DNA from: a virus
Length of the DNA: 20,339 nt
Strand: one strand, 5' to 3'
IMG/VR virus record: IMGVR_UViG_3300027973_000263
Coordinates: 1-20,339 of that record
Below are positions 6,651 to 13,705 of this stretch, piece after piece. The notes beneath the pieces were generated by a model. It was not told the origin of the DNA. It searched no databases and saw only the letters and a list, made by a program, of their open reading frames with translations. The translations under genes and the position numbers were made by a program. Every line of letters begins with the position of its first letter. Position 1 is the first letter of the stretch.

Positions 6651-8664
6651 CATTGACGAAATAAAACAACGCATTGGAGCAACTCAAATAGAGATGTCCA
6701 AGTACGTTAAAATTGATCCCATTGAGAGAGAAGATAGAAAGGGATGGGTTAACTATGGTGAAGGCAATGCCTTCCCACAATACTTGATTGAACTTTACAA
6801 TGAGTCACCAATACACGGAGCATTGGTGAACTCAATTAGTTATATGATTGCAGGCCGTGAATTAACGGCATCCACACCACAAGCGGTGAAAGAAATTAGC
6901 CGTTTGAATTTAGACTCAATAATCCATCCGACCTCACTCGATTTGAAGTTGCAAGGTGGCTTTTATTGGGAGATTATATGGTCAATGGATAGAAGTACCA
7001 TTGCACAAATCAATCATTTACCATTTGAGAACTGCCGACTAGCTTGTAGCGACGAGGAAGACGATGTAGTTGGTGTGTGGTATTCACGTGACTGGACTGA
7101 TACACGCAAAAAGAAAAATACACCTCACTTTATTCCGATGTTTGATGTGAACACGAATGAAGCTGAGCCAAAGCAAGTTCTATTCGTGCATAGCTTGATG
7201 GTGGGAAGTGAATACTATCCGAAGCCTGACTATGTGGGTGCGATAAATGAGATTGAAAAGATGCGCCAACTTAGCGAGTATCAAGTCAATTTAATTCTTA
7301 ACGGATTTTTCCCATCACTTATAGCATCTTTCAACAATGGCATTCCATCATTGGAGGAGCAGCATATGATTAAGAACCAATTGCAGATGTCCATACAAGG
7401 TTCGGAGAATGCTGGTAAGGTATTGACATTCTTCAACGAAGAAAGAGACAGAGGTGTGGAATTTACTCCATTTCCGGTTAGTGATATGGATAAGCAATTC
7501 ACCACGTTGGTAGACCAATCAATGGAGGCCATTTTGGTGAGCCATAGAGTAACATCTCCTTTGTTATTTGGTGTACGTGCAGGCGGTGGATTGGGTAGCA
7601 ATACCGATGAGATGAGAACGGCAATGCGTATTTTCCAACGTCAAGTTATTGAGCCATTTCAGAGACTAATTACAAGCGCAGTTGATGAAGTATTAGCATC
7701 ATTTGGTGTGTTTGCAAGTTGTTCAATAGTGCAAAATGATTTGTTCGCAGATGAAAACGTAGTTGATGCAACGGGTGAAATAACGCAACCAGTTGATGTA
7801 GCAAGTCAAGCGTTGAATGGAGCGCAAATTGCATCACTACTTGAAATTATTGTTCAGACTACTGCAAATGTCTTGACTATTCCAAGTGCAAAGGCCATCA
7901 CAAGAGCAGCATTTCCGATGTTGGGAGATGCAGAAATCAATAACATATTCGATAACCTTTCCAATGTTGTGATTGATCCTACTCAGGTAGTCCAAAAAAA
8001 AAAAGTTGAGTGCGAACACCAAAGCATTTCTGAAACAAATGCGATTGAATTAGATAGCATTGCAGAGGAGTTAATTCAACTCGGTGAAGATGCAAATGAG
8101 GATTGGATTTTGATTGATGAGTACGATGTAGATTATGATGAGGATGATTCAGAGAATGAAGCTATCTCACACATCTTTGATGCGGTCGAAATTCATCAAG
8201 TAAGCACAGGTACAGCTAGACCAAACGCAGTAAGTGACCAAGATGCCACAATAGACGAGCGTAAGTATTACACACGTTACAGATACAGTGGTAAAATCAC
8301 AGATGTCACGCGACCTTTTTGTACTAAAATGCTACAAGCTGACAAGCTATATAGAAAGGAAGATATAATGGCAATGAACAATAGGGCGGTTAATCCAGGA
8401 TGGGGGCCCAATGGTGCGGATACTTACTCATGTTGGTTGTATAAAGGAGGCGGTAATTGCCATCATATTTGGAAAAAGCAATTATACATAAGTGCAAAAG
8501 GTTTTGGATTGGATTTGAATAGTCCAAATGTCCGCACTCAGGCTTGGACAAGAGCCGAGAAAGCAGGTTACAAAATTCGCAATAATTATTTGGTAGAAAA
8601 GAGACCTATTGATATGCCATACAATGGGTTTTTACCTACCAATCCACGTTTCGGTAACAAATAA
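6643..8664 (+). CDS. Portal protein fused to a MuF-like minor head domain
   Basis: Residues 1 to about 380 are a phage portal: early NYGEGNAFPQYLIELYNESP (37-56), a VNSISYMIAG helix, the wing segment, and VSHRVTSPLLFGVRAGGGLG (299-318) before the crown helices. The portal forms the dodecameric vertex ring through which DNA is packaged. After a linker (about 450-540, acidic DEYDVDYDEDDSENE) comes a second domain with DVTRPFCTKM, NPGWGPNGADTYSCW and GGGNCHHIW. This Cys/His pattern resembles the SPP1 gp7/Mu F head-morphogenesis domain. A run of 11 A (7994-8004) lies at the portal end of the linker; one extra A in the mRNA would give an immediate stop. At 673 residues it is longer than a lone portal. 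The portal call is confident; MuF homology is a pattern-based inference. Confidence 0.8.
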   Translation: MANIDEIKQRIGATQIEMSKYVKIDPIEREDRKGWVNYGEGNAFPQYLIELYNESPIHGALVNSISYMIAGRELTASTPQAVKEISRLNLDSIIHPTSLDLKLQGGFYWEIIWSMDRSTIAQINHLPFENCRLACSDEEDDVVGVWYSRDWTDTRKKKNTPHFIPMFDVNTNEAEPKQVLFVHSLMVGSEYYPKPDYVGAINEIEKMRQLSEYQVNLILNGFFPSLIASFNNGIPSLEEQHMIKNQLQMSIQGSENAGKVLTFFNEERDRGVEFTPFPVSDMDKQFTTLVDQSMEAILVSHRVTSPLLFGVRAGGGLGSNTDEMRTAMRIFQRQVIEPFQRLITSAVDEVLASFGVFASCSIVQNDLFADENVVDATGEITQPVDVASQALNGAQIASLLEIIVQTTANVLTIPSAKAITRAAFPMLGDAEINNIFDNLSNVVIDPTQVVQKKKVECEHQSISETNAIELDSIAEELIQLGEDANEDWILIDEYDVDYDEDDSENEAISHIFDAVEIHQVSTGTARPNAVSDQDATIDERKYYTRYRYSGKITDVTRPFCTKMLQADKLYRKEDIMAMNNRAVNPGWGPNGADTYSCWLYKGGGNCHHIWKKQLYISAKGFGLDLNSPNVRTQAWTRAEKAGYKIRNNYLVEKRPIDMPYNGFLPTNPRFGNK

Positions 8665-8675
8665 AAATTAAGAAA

Positions 8676-9251
8676 ATGCCAATACCACAAGAAATATTAC
8701 TCATCAATGAGGACTACATCAAGAAATTTACTCCATTGACTGATGCAGTTGATCCCAATCTTATTCGTCCTGCCATCTATCTTGCACAAGATAAGTATTT
8801 GACTAACTTTTTGGGTACAAATTTGACGGTAAGATTGAAGGATGATGTTGCCAATGGCACGTTATCTGGAGACTATGAGACACTACTCAATGAATATGTA
8901 TTGAAAGTTGTGTTATGGTGGACTATGGTTGAACTTTACCCATCTCTTTTATACAAGCACGACAACGGTAACTTGGTAAGCAGACAAAGCGAGGACACAA
9001 CTCCAGTAACGAAGTTCGAAATGGAGTCTTTGAAAGAAGCTGCACGACAGAATGCAAGATGGTACACACAAAGAATGGTTGATTATTTGTGTTTTAATTC
9101 AACTTTATTTCCCGAGTACACAAACAATACAGACAACAACATCTTCCCAGACCGCAACCCATACGGAAAGAGCAACTTTTTAATATCTAATTCATATAGA
9201 CAATGGCGAACAAGAATCAATCTCCAAGACTTTCTGCCCCCATCGTACTAA
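8676..9251 (+). CDS. DUF6712-like head-tail connector/completion protein
   Basis: The 191-residue helical protein follows the portal gene by 11 nt. Its opening (ILLINEDYIKKFTPL), the helix NLIRPAIYLAQDKYLTNFLG (24-43), the LLNEYVLKVVLWWTMVEL segment and the closing YGKSNFLISNSY fit a Bacteroidota phage family (DUF6712 type) usually found next to portal and capsid genes and thought to be a head-completion or connector protein. An A-rich leader precedes the ATG. The match is from memory and position; no enzymatic motif is expected. Confidence 0.65.
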   Translation: MPIPQEILLINEDYIKKFTPLTDAVDPNLIRPAIYLAQDKYLTNFLGTNLTVRLKDDVANGTLSGDYETLLNEYVLKVVLWWTMVELYPSLLYKHDNGNLVSRQSEDTTPVTKFEMESLKEAARQNARWYTQRMVDYLCFNSTLFPEYTNNTDNNIFPDRNPYGKSNFLISNSYRQWRTRINLQDFLPPSY

Positions 9252-9310
9252 AACGAAGGGAGTATGAAAAACTTTTGAAACAATACCTTAAAAAACAAGA
9301 GAAAAGATGA
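9203..9310 (+). CDS. 35-residue basic microprotein upstream of the holin
   Basis: This 35-codon ORF starts inside the end of the connector gene and ends in an ATGA overlap with the holin start (ATG 9307, TGA 9308-9310). It fills the otherwise empty 55-nt gap. The product is strongly basic and helical (it contains KRREYEKLLKQYLKKQEKR). The ATGA junction, repeated at many real junctions in this window, suggests translational coupling that feeds ribosomes to the holin. I know no family. It could be a lysis regulator or only a coupling leader peptide. Confidence 0.5.
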   Translation: MANKNQSPRLSAPIVLKRREYEKLLKQYLKKQEKR

Positions 9311-9714
9311 AAGTAAAGTTGTGGTTATTGGGTATTGCAACGGTCTTTTTGCCAATCAAAGAACTTATGATAACCATAGGTTTTTTGGTTGCGATGGATA
9401 TGATTGTTGGCATTTGGAAAGCTATCAAATTAGGTCAGCGAATTAGGTCTCGCAGGATGAGTGATACCATCACAAAGTTGATGTTGTACCAAATCGCAAT
9501 TGTGAGTGGATTCCTTATTGAGACATATGTCATTGAACAACTTATCCCCATCACTAAGTTAATAGCTACCATTGTGGCTATCATAGAATTCAAATCAATT
9601 ATCGAAAGTATTGAGTCAGTGACCGGAAAGGATTTGTGGTCAAAGATTAAAGCTATTATAGGTAGAAAGAGCGAAGATTTAACCGATGCAATAACTGATG
9701 GAAAAGGTAAGTAA
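9307..9714 (+). CDS. Phage holin (holin family 4-like)
   Basis: The 135-residue protein has hydrophobic segments at about 5-40 (WLLGIATVFLPIKEL then MITIGFLVAMDMIVGIW) and 59-93, separated by a basic loop (KLGQRIRSRRMSD), and a charged C-terminal tail. This matches the family-4/toxin-secretion holins, including the D-x-x-x-G-x-x-K-A motif (DMIVGIWKAIKLG). Holins make timed lesions in the inner membrane so that the endolysin can reach the cell wall. The gene overlaps the endolysin start by 17 nt, the classic holin-endolysin pairing. Confidence 0.82.
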   Translation: MKVKLWLLGIATVFLPIKELMITIGFLVAMDMIVGIWKAIKLGQRIRSRRMSDTITKLMLYQIAIVSGFLIETYVIEQLIPITKLIATIVAIIEFKSIIESIESVTGKDLWSKIKAIIGRKSEDLTDAITDGKGK

Positions 9715-10159
9715 GTACGTAAGCTACTTTGAGGTCACTCATAGCAAACAAGCGAAGGCATTGAAGATTGGGAACATTCCAAACGCTGAACAATTGGCAA
9801 ATCTGAAGCTCGTTTGCACCAACATATTTGATAAAGTGCGAGAGCATTTTGGTAAGCCAATTGGAATCTCATCAGGCTTCCGCAGTATTGAACTTAATAC
9901 ACGAATTGGTGGTTCAAAAAGTTCACAGCATATGCAAGGAATGGCACTTGATATTGATGGAGATATTCACGGTGGCATAAATAACAAAGAATTATTTGAA
10001 TGGATAAGAAAAAATTGTACATTTGACCAACTCATATGGGAGTTCGGAAGTGAGAATGCACCTGCTTGGGTACACGTAAGTTACAACAAAGAAGGGAATA
10101 GAGGTCAAGTGTTACGTGCAGTTAAGATGGGTGGACGGACAGTGTACCAACCATTCTAA
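9698..10159 (+). CDS. Endolysin, M15-type D,D/L,D-peptidase
   Basis: The 153-residue protein is a single-domain zinc peptidase of the M15 (VanY/M15_3-like) type, which cuts peptidoglycan stem peptides. Zinc ligands appear as His78 and Asp85 in SSQHMQGMALDID and His126 in WVHVSY. The SSGFR turn (58-62) carries the usual arginine. No signal peptide or wall-binding domain is present, so export depends on the holin. Length fits minimal endolysins of this class. It overlaps the holin by 17 nt and is followed 9 nt later by the phosphoesterase gene. Confidence 0.85.
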   Translation: MEKVSKYVSYFEVTHSKQAKALKIGNIPNAEQLANLKLVCTNIFDKVREHFGKPIGISSGFRSIELNTRIGGSKSSQHMQGMALDIDGDIHGGINNKELFEWIRKNCTFDQLIWEFGSENAPAWVHVSYNKEGNRGQVLRAVKMGGRTVYQPF

Positions 10160-10168
10160 ATATAACAT

Positions 10169-10588
10169 ATGCCTGAAAGTCAAAAGACAAAAATCGCGCG
10201 TGAATTGCGTGAGCGTTTTCCCGACACACCAACATTGACGTTGGCTAAGAAATTATCCAAAGAACATTTCGAAACATTCTTGGGAGTTGAAGATGCAAGA
10301 GGTGTGCTGCGTTACATTGAAGGCAAAAGAGGTAAGGTTTTACAAAAAGAAATTAGTGATAAATCTTTGTTTAGAACTGATGAAAGACCACGCAACCCAT
10401 TTAAGTTACCAAAGTCGTATGCCAAAGGTCGTAAGCACATTGACATTAAAGGTAAAAAGATATTGATACTATCCGATATTCATATTCCTTATCACGACAT
10501 CGATGCGTTGTCTACAGCCATCCAGTGCGGCATTGATGAAGGAGTGGATACGGTGGTGCTGAATGGAGTGCATTGGACTGTCATATGA
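10169..10588 (+). CDS. Metallophosphoesterase, N-terminal part (gene split by apparent frameshift)
   Basis: Residues 1-55 form a helical DNA-binding-like region (ELRERFPDTPTLTLAKKLS... RGVLRYIEGKRG). A linker with PKSYAKGRKH follows, then the calcineurin-like phosphoesterase starts with LILSDIHIPYHD (Asp103 and His105 as first metal ligands). It then reaches VVLNG and goes out of frame (VHWTVI, stop 10588). The expected next motif is GDxxD. Restoring one A between G10568 and T10569 would give GGA-GAT-GCA-TTG-GAC, joining to the downstream frame (LDCHMISDF). As written the metal-binding Asp is lost and the product stops at 139 residues. Such enzymes hydrolyse phosphate esters with two metal ions. 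A sequencing error, a real mutation or recoding are all possible. Confidence 0.7.
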   Translation: MPESQKTKIARELRERFPDTPTLTLAKKLSKEHFETFLGVEDARGVLRYIEGKRGKVLQKEISDKSLFRTDERPRNPFKLPKSYAKGRKHIDIKGKKILILSDIHIPYHDIDALSTAIQCGIDEGVDTVVLNGVHWTVI

Positions 10589-11163
10589 TTTCTGACTTTG
10601 TTAAGGATCCAAAGAAAAGAAAATTTAAGGATGAGTTGTACGCAATGCGTACTTTCATTTATGAATTGAGGCAGACTTTTCCAGATGCCGAAATAATCTA
10701 TAAAGAAGGTAATCACGAAGAAAGATACTGGAGGTATATGCGTGTGAAAGCACCTGAGTTATTTGACATTGACGCATTTGATTTCGCCTCATTGTGTCAT
10801 TTAGATAAACACAACGTGCAGTGGATAGAAGGTAAAAATAAACTAAACGTAGGCGGCCTATCAATATTTCACGGCCACGAATTTGGGAAGCAATTTATGC
10901 CATCTGTAAACGTTGCGAGAGGTCTATTTTTGAAGACAAAAGCAAATGCTATGTGCGGACATCACCATCAAACGGCTGAACACACTGAGCGAGATGTAAA
11001 CGGCAAAGTTATCACGTGCTGGGGTGTGGGTTGTCTATCCGAGTTGTCACCTGACTATAATCCATACTCAAAATACAATCACGGATTTGCTATAATTACA
11101 AAAGGCAATGGAAAAGAATTTAACGTCAAAAATTATCGCATCAATTGCGGGGTTATTTATTAG
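10573..11163 (+). CDS. Metallophosphoesterase, C-terminal part (out-of-frame continuation)
   Basis: This frame continues the phosphoesterase after the apparent base loss. It opens with DCHMISDFVKDP, then carries EGNHEERYWR (GNHE, 46-49), FHGHEFG (His100, His102) and MCGHHHQTAEHTE (129-132), the remaining metal-binding motifs of the calcineurin-like fold. No ATG precedes the conserved part; the nominal start is TTG, so this is best read as a fragment of the gene starting at 10169. Its end overlaps the next gene's start by 56 nt. Combined length would be about 330 residues, normal for the family. Confidence 0.7.
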   Translation: MDCHMISDFVKDPKKRKFKDELYAMRTFIYELRQTFPDAEIIYKEGNHEERYWRYMRVKAPELFDIDAFDFASLCHLDKHNVQWIEGKNKLNVGGLSIFHGHEFGKQFMPSVNVARGLFLKTKANAMCGHHHQTAEHTERDVNGKVITCWGVGCLSELSPDYNPYSKYNHGFAIITKGNGKEFNVKNYRINCGVIY

Positions 11164-11413
11164 TTTTTTATTGTACAATTTTGGGAAAAATTCATGCAAT
11201 AAAGAACCAGGTGTAATTCATCGCAACGATACAATTGTTGTATTAAAAGCAAGAGTTGATACCTTGAAATTGGAACGCATTAAACTAAAAACAATTTATG
11301 AAAAGGACATTGATACTATCTATATGTATGATTCTACTGCCATTGATAGCGCATACACAAAAGCAATTGAGCGACTCATTGAATTGGAACAAGCTGGATT
11401 CTTTACGAACTGA
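11108..11413 (+). CDS. Membrane-anchored coiled-coil protein, i-spanin-like
   Basis: The 101-residue protein has one N-terminal membrane helix (about 9-25, IIASIAGLFISFLLYNF) preceded by Lys residues, then a periplasmic helical region with VLKARVDTLKLERIKLK. This is the topology of an Rz-type inner-membrane spanin. It starts within the phosphoesterase end, and its last 116 nt overlap, in another frame, the next gene, as in Rz/Rz1 pairs. It follows holin and endolysin genes. The spanin role is inferred from topology and place, since spanins share little sequence. Confidence 0.55.
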   Translation: MEKNLTSKIIASIAGLFISFLLYNFGKNSCNKEPGVIHRNDTIVVLKARVDTLKLERIKLKTIYEKDIDTIYMYDSTAIDSAYTKAIERLIELEQAGFFTN

Positions 11414-11672
11414 AAGACGATTAGTTGTGTTAGCAGTTACATCACTTGAATATCACAAGCAAATGAATGCCAATCTTTGTTTGGAGAATCAAACATTAAA
11501 GACGATTAACCTGCGTAATGAGTCATATATAGAACAATTAGAGGCTCATTTGTCCCATTTAAGACAAGTTAATGATGATGAGGTAAGAGCAAAAAAAAAG
11601 TGGCGCAATGCCACTCTTTTGATTGTTGGTGCTAATGTCATTTTTTTGACATCATTTTTTTTAAGTAGATAG
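11298..11672 (+). CDS. Signal peptide plus coiled coil plus C-terminal membrane helix, spanin-like
   Basis: The 124-residue protein begins with a signal peptide (MKRTLILSICMILLPLIAHT, likely signal peptidase I cleavage before QKQ; the Cys at residue 10 has no good lipobox). A coiled-coil region follows (about 28-95, with LRTERRL and LEAHLSHLRQ), then a C-terminal membrane helix (about 103-122, NATLLIVGANVIFLTSFFL). That layout recalls u-spanins, except that the lipoprotein anchor is missing. The first third is nested in the preceding gene in another frame. Its last 35 nt overlap the convergent gene at 11638, and the leftward terminator lies inside its coding sequence. A nine-A run (11591-11599) encodes KKK. 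Confidence 0.55.
   Translation: MKRTLILSICMILLPLIAHTQKQLSDSLNWNKLDSLRTERRLVVLAVTSLEYHKQMNANLCLENQTLKTINLRNESYIEQLEAHLSHLRQVNDDEVRAKKKWRNATLLIVGANVIFLTSFFLSR
11591..11615 (-). terminator. Terminator of the leftward operon, inside the convergent spanin-like gene
   Basis: On the minus strand AGTGGC (11615-11610) pairs perfectly with GCCACT (11604-11599) around a 5-nt loop and runs straight into nine U residues. It lies 23 nt after the stop of the last leftward gene. On the plus strand the same hairpin is followed by CTTTTG, so it may also slow rightward transcription. Confidence 0.75.
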
Positions 11673-11847
11673 CAAAGTCCAACGCTTCCTCGTAAGCGTG
11701 CTGCATCCATTCTTTCTCTGATAAATTAGCGTTATCTACCGTTGTGCCGTACTTCATCCTTCCCATTTTTTCGCGTGAGATAAGGTCTGCAATGACCTCT
11801 TTGTAGATGTCCGACTGGCAGTTGTCAAAATCGTGAGTTATATTCAT
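11638..11847 (-). CDS. MazG-like small protein (NTP pyrophosphohydrolase-like)
   Basis: The 69-residue protein carries MGRMKYGTTVDNANLSEKEW followed by HAYEEALDFAIYLKK (50-64), a pattern common in phage MazG-like proteins, where the EExxD helix binds magnesium for nucleoside triphosphate pyrophosphate hydrolysis. It is shorter than a full MazG unit, so it may be an oligomer or a degenerate form. It overlaps the upstream gene by 4 nt (ATGA-type junction) and is last in the leftward operon. Activity is inferred from the motif only. Confidence 0.6.
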   Translation of the reverse strand: MNITHDFDNCQSDIYKEVIADLISREKMGRMKYGTTVDNANLSEKEWMQHAYEEALDFAIYLKKMMSKK

Positions 11848-12194
11848 ATTTTAACTTGTAATTTGGGTTGTATTTCTTGTTGTGTGCGGATATATTCAGT
11901 TAATTCGGGTAGCATCCAATATCCATATTCCGCCAAAAGTGATGTAAATTCAGACATTTGGCGAGTTATGTCGGGCAGTAAAGCACCATCTGCATCCCAA
12001 AGAGCAGTAATTGTCTTGCCGTGTTCACGCTGAATCGACTCATTGAGTCTCTTTAATAGCATTTTAGTTTGATGGTTGTAGAACCATTTGATTTCCTCGC
12101 ACTCATCGCCTGCGTAAATGGAAGCCTGAAGCCACATCAGTAGGTTTAACACCTTGATTTTTTCTAACTCATCCTGAGTAATTTCAGTTTTCAT
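11844..12194 (-). CDS. Hypothetical helical protein
   Basis: The ATG at 12194 gives 116 residues starting MKTEITQDELEKIKVLNLL. A longer version from 12284 would sit on top of the upstream gene, so the shorter start is chosen; it lies 2 nt after that gene's stop. The protein is mostly helical, with WLQASIYAGDECEEIKWFYN and an acidic-polar middle (ALWDADGALLPDITRQMSEF). No membrane helix or known motif is visible. I do not recognise the family. Confidence 0.6.
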   Translation of the reverse strand: MKTEITQDELEKIKVLNLLMWLQASIYAGDECEEIKWFYNHQTKMLLKRLNESIQREHGKTITALWDADGALLPDITRQMSEFTSLLAEYGYWMLPELTEYIRTQQEIQPKLQVKI

Positions 12195-12195
12195 T

Positions 12196-12405
12196 TTATT
12201 TAGTTTTAGTGATGTCTTTAAGTTGCTTGTAAATTGATTTTCCAATTTCACCCCAGTACATTTCACAATCGAATTTTTCATCATTCATTGTGAATGGTGG
12301 ATCAACAAAGTAGGCTTGATAAAATTCATCTTCTTTTGCTGTGTATCTGTAGCAATTCTGCTTTATTGGGCAATTAGTACCCTTACATTTTGTGATGTCT
12401 GCCAT
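12196..12405 (-). CDS. Small Cys-containing protein, possible zinc knuckle
   Basis: The 69-residue protein has a Cys cluster at the N-terminus (C7, C12, C18 in CKGTNCPIKQNCYRYTA) and one later Cys (C47 in FDCEMYW), which together could hold one zinc ion. This small family recurs in Bacteroidota phages; no function is known to me. A TATATTTG box with a TTTG 21 nt upstream ends 4 nt before the ATG, so the gene may have its own promoter apart from the long leftward transcript. Confidence 0.65.
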   Translation of the reverse strand: MADITKCKGTNCPIKQNCYRYTAKEDEFYQAYFVDPPFTMNDEKFDCEMYWGEIGKSIYKQLKDITKTK

Positions 12406-12409
12406 AGTT

Positions 12410-12442
12410 CAAATATAATTACGCAAATGCATACTTTCCAAA
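12410..12442 (-). promoter_or_regulatory. Candidate promoter inside the leftward operon
   Basis: On the minus strand TTTG (12442-12439) and TATATTTG (12417-12410) are separated by 21 nt, the same arrangement as at 17722-17754. The -33 half lies in the end of the terminase gene. Transcription would start at or near the ATG at 12405, so the mRNA would be leaderless or nearly so. It could drive the three small genes at 12405-11638. Confidence 0.5.
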
Positions 12443-13705
12443 ATTCTTTTTTAATTCGTAAAATGCCCTCATCATTATTGCGTCTGCAAAGTCGGGAGAG
12501 ATACCGTGCCTTTTTTTCAAATCTTCTTTGTTGGTTACTCTCAGCTTTCCATCGCTATCAATCTTTTCCCTACGTATCATCTCCAATTCCTTGACAATAA
12601 TGTCCTTGTAAGTTGATTCAAATGTGATTGCGTTACTGGATATCAATTCGCCTAACTTAAAATAGCAGTCGCATTTCAAATTCATATAATTGTCACGAAC
12701 TGCTTTTGATCCGTTCAGGAATCCTTTGCAATGGAGATAATCTTTGCACCCCCCCCCGATGCCATCCTCATCCACCAGTACGTTAGATAATCTTACTGAG
12801 TGATTTTTAATAAGGTCATTGATGGTATCTACCACCTCATTTATTGGTTTGTGTTTTAACACAACAAACTTTTCAGCGTGTAAGTTATTCCACACAACTA
12901 TCACTGTTCTATCGTCACCCATTCGTGCGATGTCGGCAGTGATAAACTTATCTCCCAATGTAGTGGATGGGCGAAAGCATCGCAGTAAATCATCGTACTC
13001 ATACAATCTATCCTTTGTCTCATCGTAATCCCAATCTCCTTCCAACAATCTTTTCCGGTCAATATCGGGAAGCATCTGTAATGACTCAATGTAGACTGGA
13101 GAGATGTGTGGGTTATCCGTTGGTAGTGCCTGAATGAATCTTCTATCTTTCCTTATTGAGCCATTGCGCTGCGCATCAAAGAACTCTCTGTATAACCATC
13201 CTTTGTGGGGATTGCAGGTCAATAGTCCTTTCGGGTTATCATTGATTAGTTTGTATCTGACACGTGAATTCAAAATGTTTATGCATTTTTCAGTTACCTC
13301 ACTGGCTTCATCTACAAAGTAGTCAGTAATCTCAAGCGAACCAAAGCGACCAAAGTCGGGATCACTTGGCATATCCGCCAAGTCCATCAATATAATTTGT
13401 GAGCCATTGTACCAATTGATTACGTGGTCTTGACCATTGTACGTGAAATGTTTTCCTGCGATGAGATTATATTTAGTGCATAATTCAAAGAACGTAGCAA
13501 GTGTGGATAGTCGCAACTTTTTAAGTTCAGCACGGCCTATAAGACCTCTGGTGCCTGGATACTTTAACCGTCTTTTTATTTGCCAATCGCAACCTAAAAA
13601 AGATTTTCCAGAACCAGCACTTCCGCCATACAATAATTGCCTGCATTCGTTATCAATTGCAAGGTATGAGAGCGCCTCTTTTTGTTTGTCGTGGAATTCA
13701 ATCAT
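12419..13705 (-). CDS. Terminase large subunit
   Basis: The 428-residue protein is a complete large terminase. The ATPase half has Walker A GGSAGSGKS (27-35), Walker B YFVDEASE (129-136) and the coupling motif LLTCNP (161-166). The nuclease half has Asp258 in ADIARMGDDRT, Asp312 in VLVDEDGIGGG and Asp405/Asp408 in SPDFADA. It motors DNA into the prohead through the portal and cuts concatemers. It is on the strand opposite to the structural genes, in the leftward operon, and its start overlaps the methyltransferase end by 8 nt. A run of nine G encodes IGGG and is in frame. Confidence 0.93.
   Translation of the reverse strand: MIEFHDKQKEALSYLAIDNECRQLLYGGSAGSGKSFLGCDWQIKRRLKYPGTRGLIGRAELKKLRLSTLATFFELCTKYNLIAGKHFTYNGQDHVINWYNGSQIILMDLADMPSDPDFGRFGSLEITDYFVDEASEVTEKCINILNSRVRYKLINDNPKGLLTCNPHKGWLYREFFDAQRNGSIRKDRRFIQALPTDNPHISPVYIESLQMLPDIDRKRLLEGDWDYDETKDRLYEYDDLLRCFRPSTTLGDKFITADIARMGDDRTVIVVWNNLHAEKFVVLKHKPINEVVDTINDLIKNHSVRLSNVLVDEDGIGGGCKDYLHCKGFLNGSKAVRDNYMNLKCDCYFKLGELISSNAITFESTYKDIIVKELEMIRREKIDSDGKLRVTNKEDLKKRHGISPDFADAIMMRAFYELKKNFGKYAFA

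Noticed and set aside
11844-12284. Longer start for the 116-aa gene
   Set aside because: The extra 30 codons overlap the upstream Cys-containing gene almost entirely in another frame; the ATG at 12194 follows that gene's stop by 2 nt.
12749-12757. Run of nine C (nine G in the terminase coding strand) as a possible frameshift
   Set aside because: It encodes the GGG of DEDGIGGGC in frame, and conserved nuclease motifs follow in the same frame.
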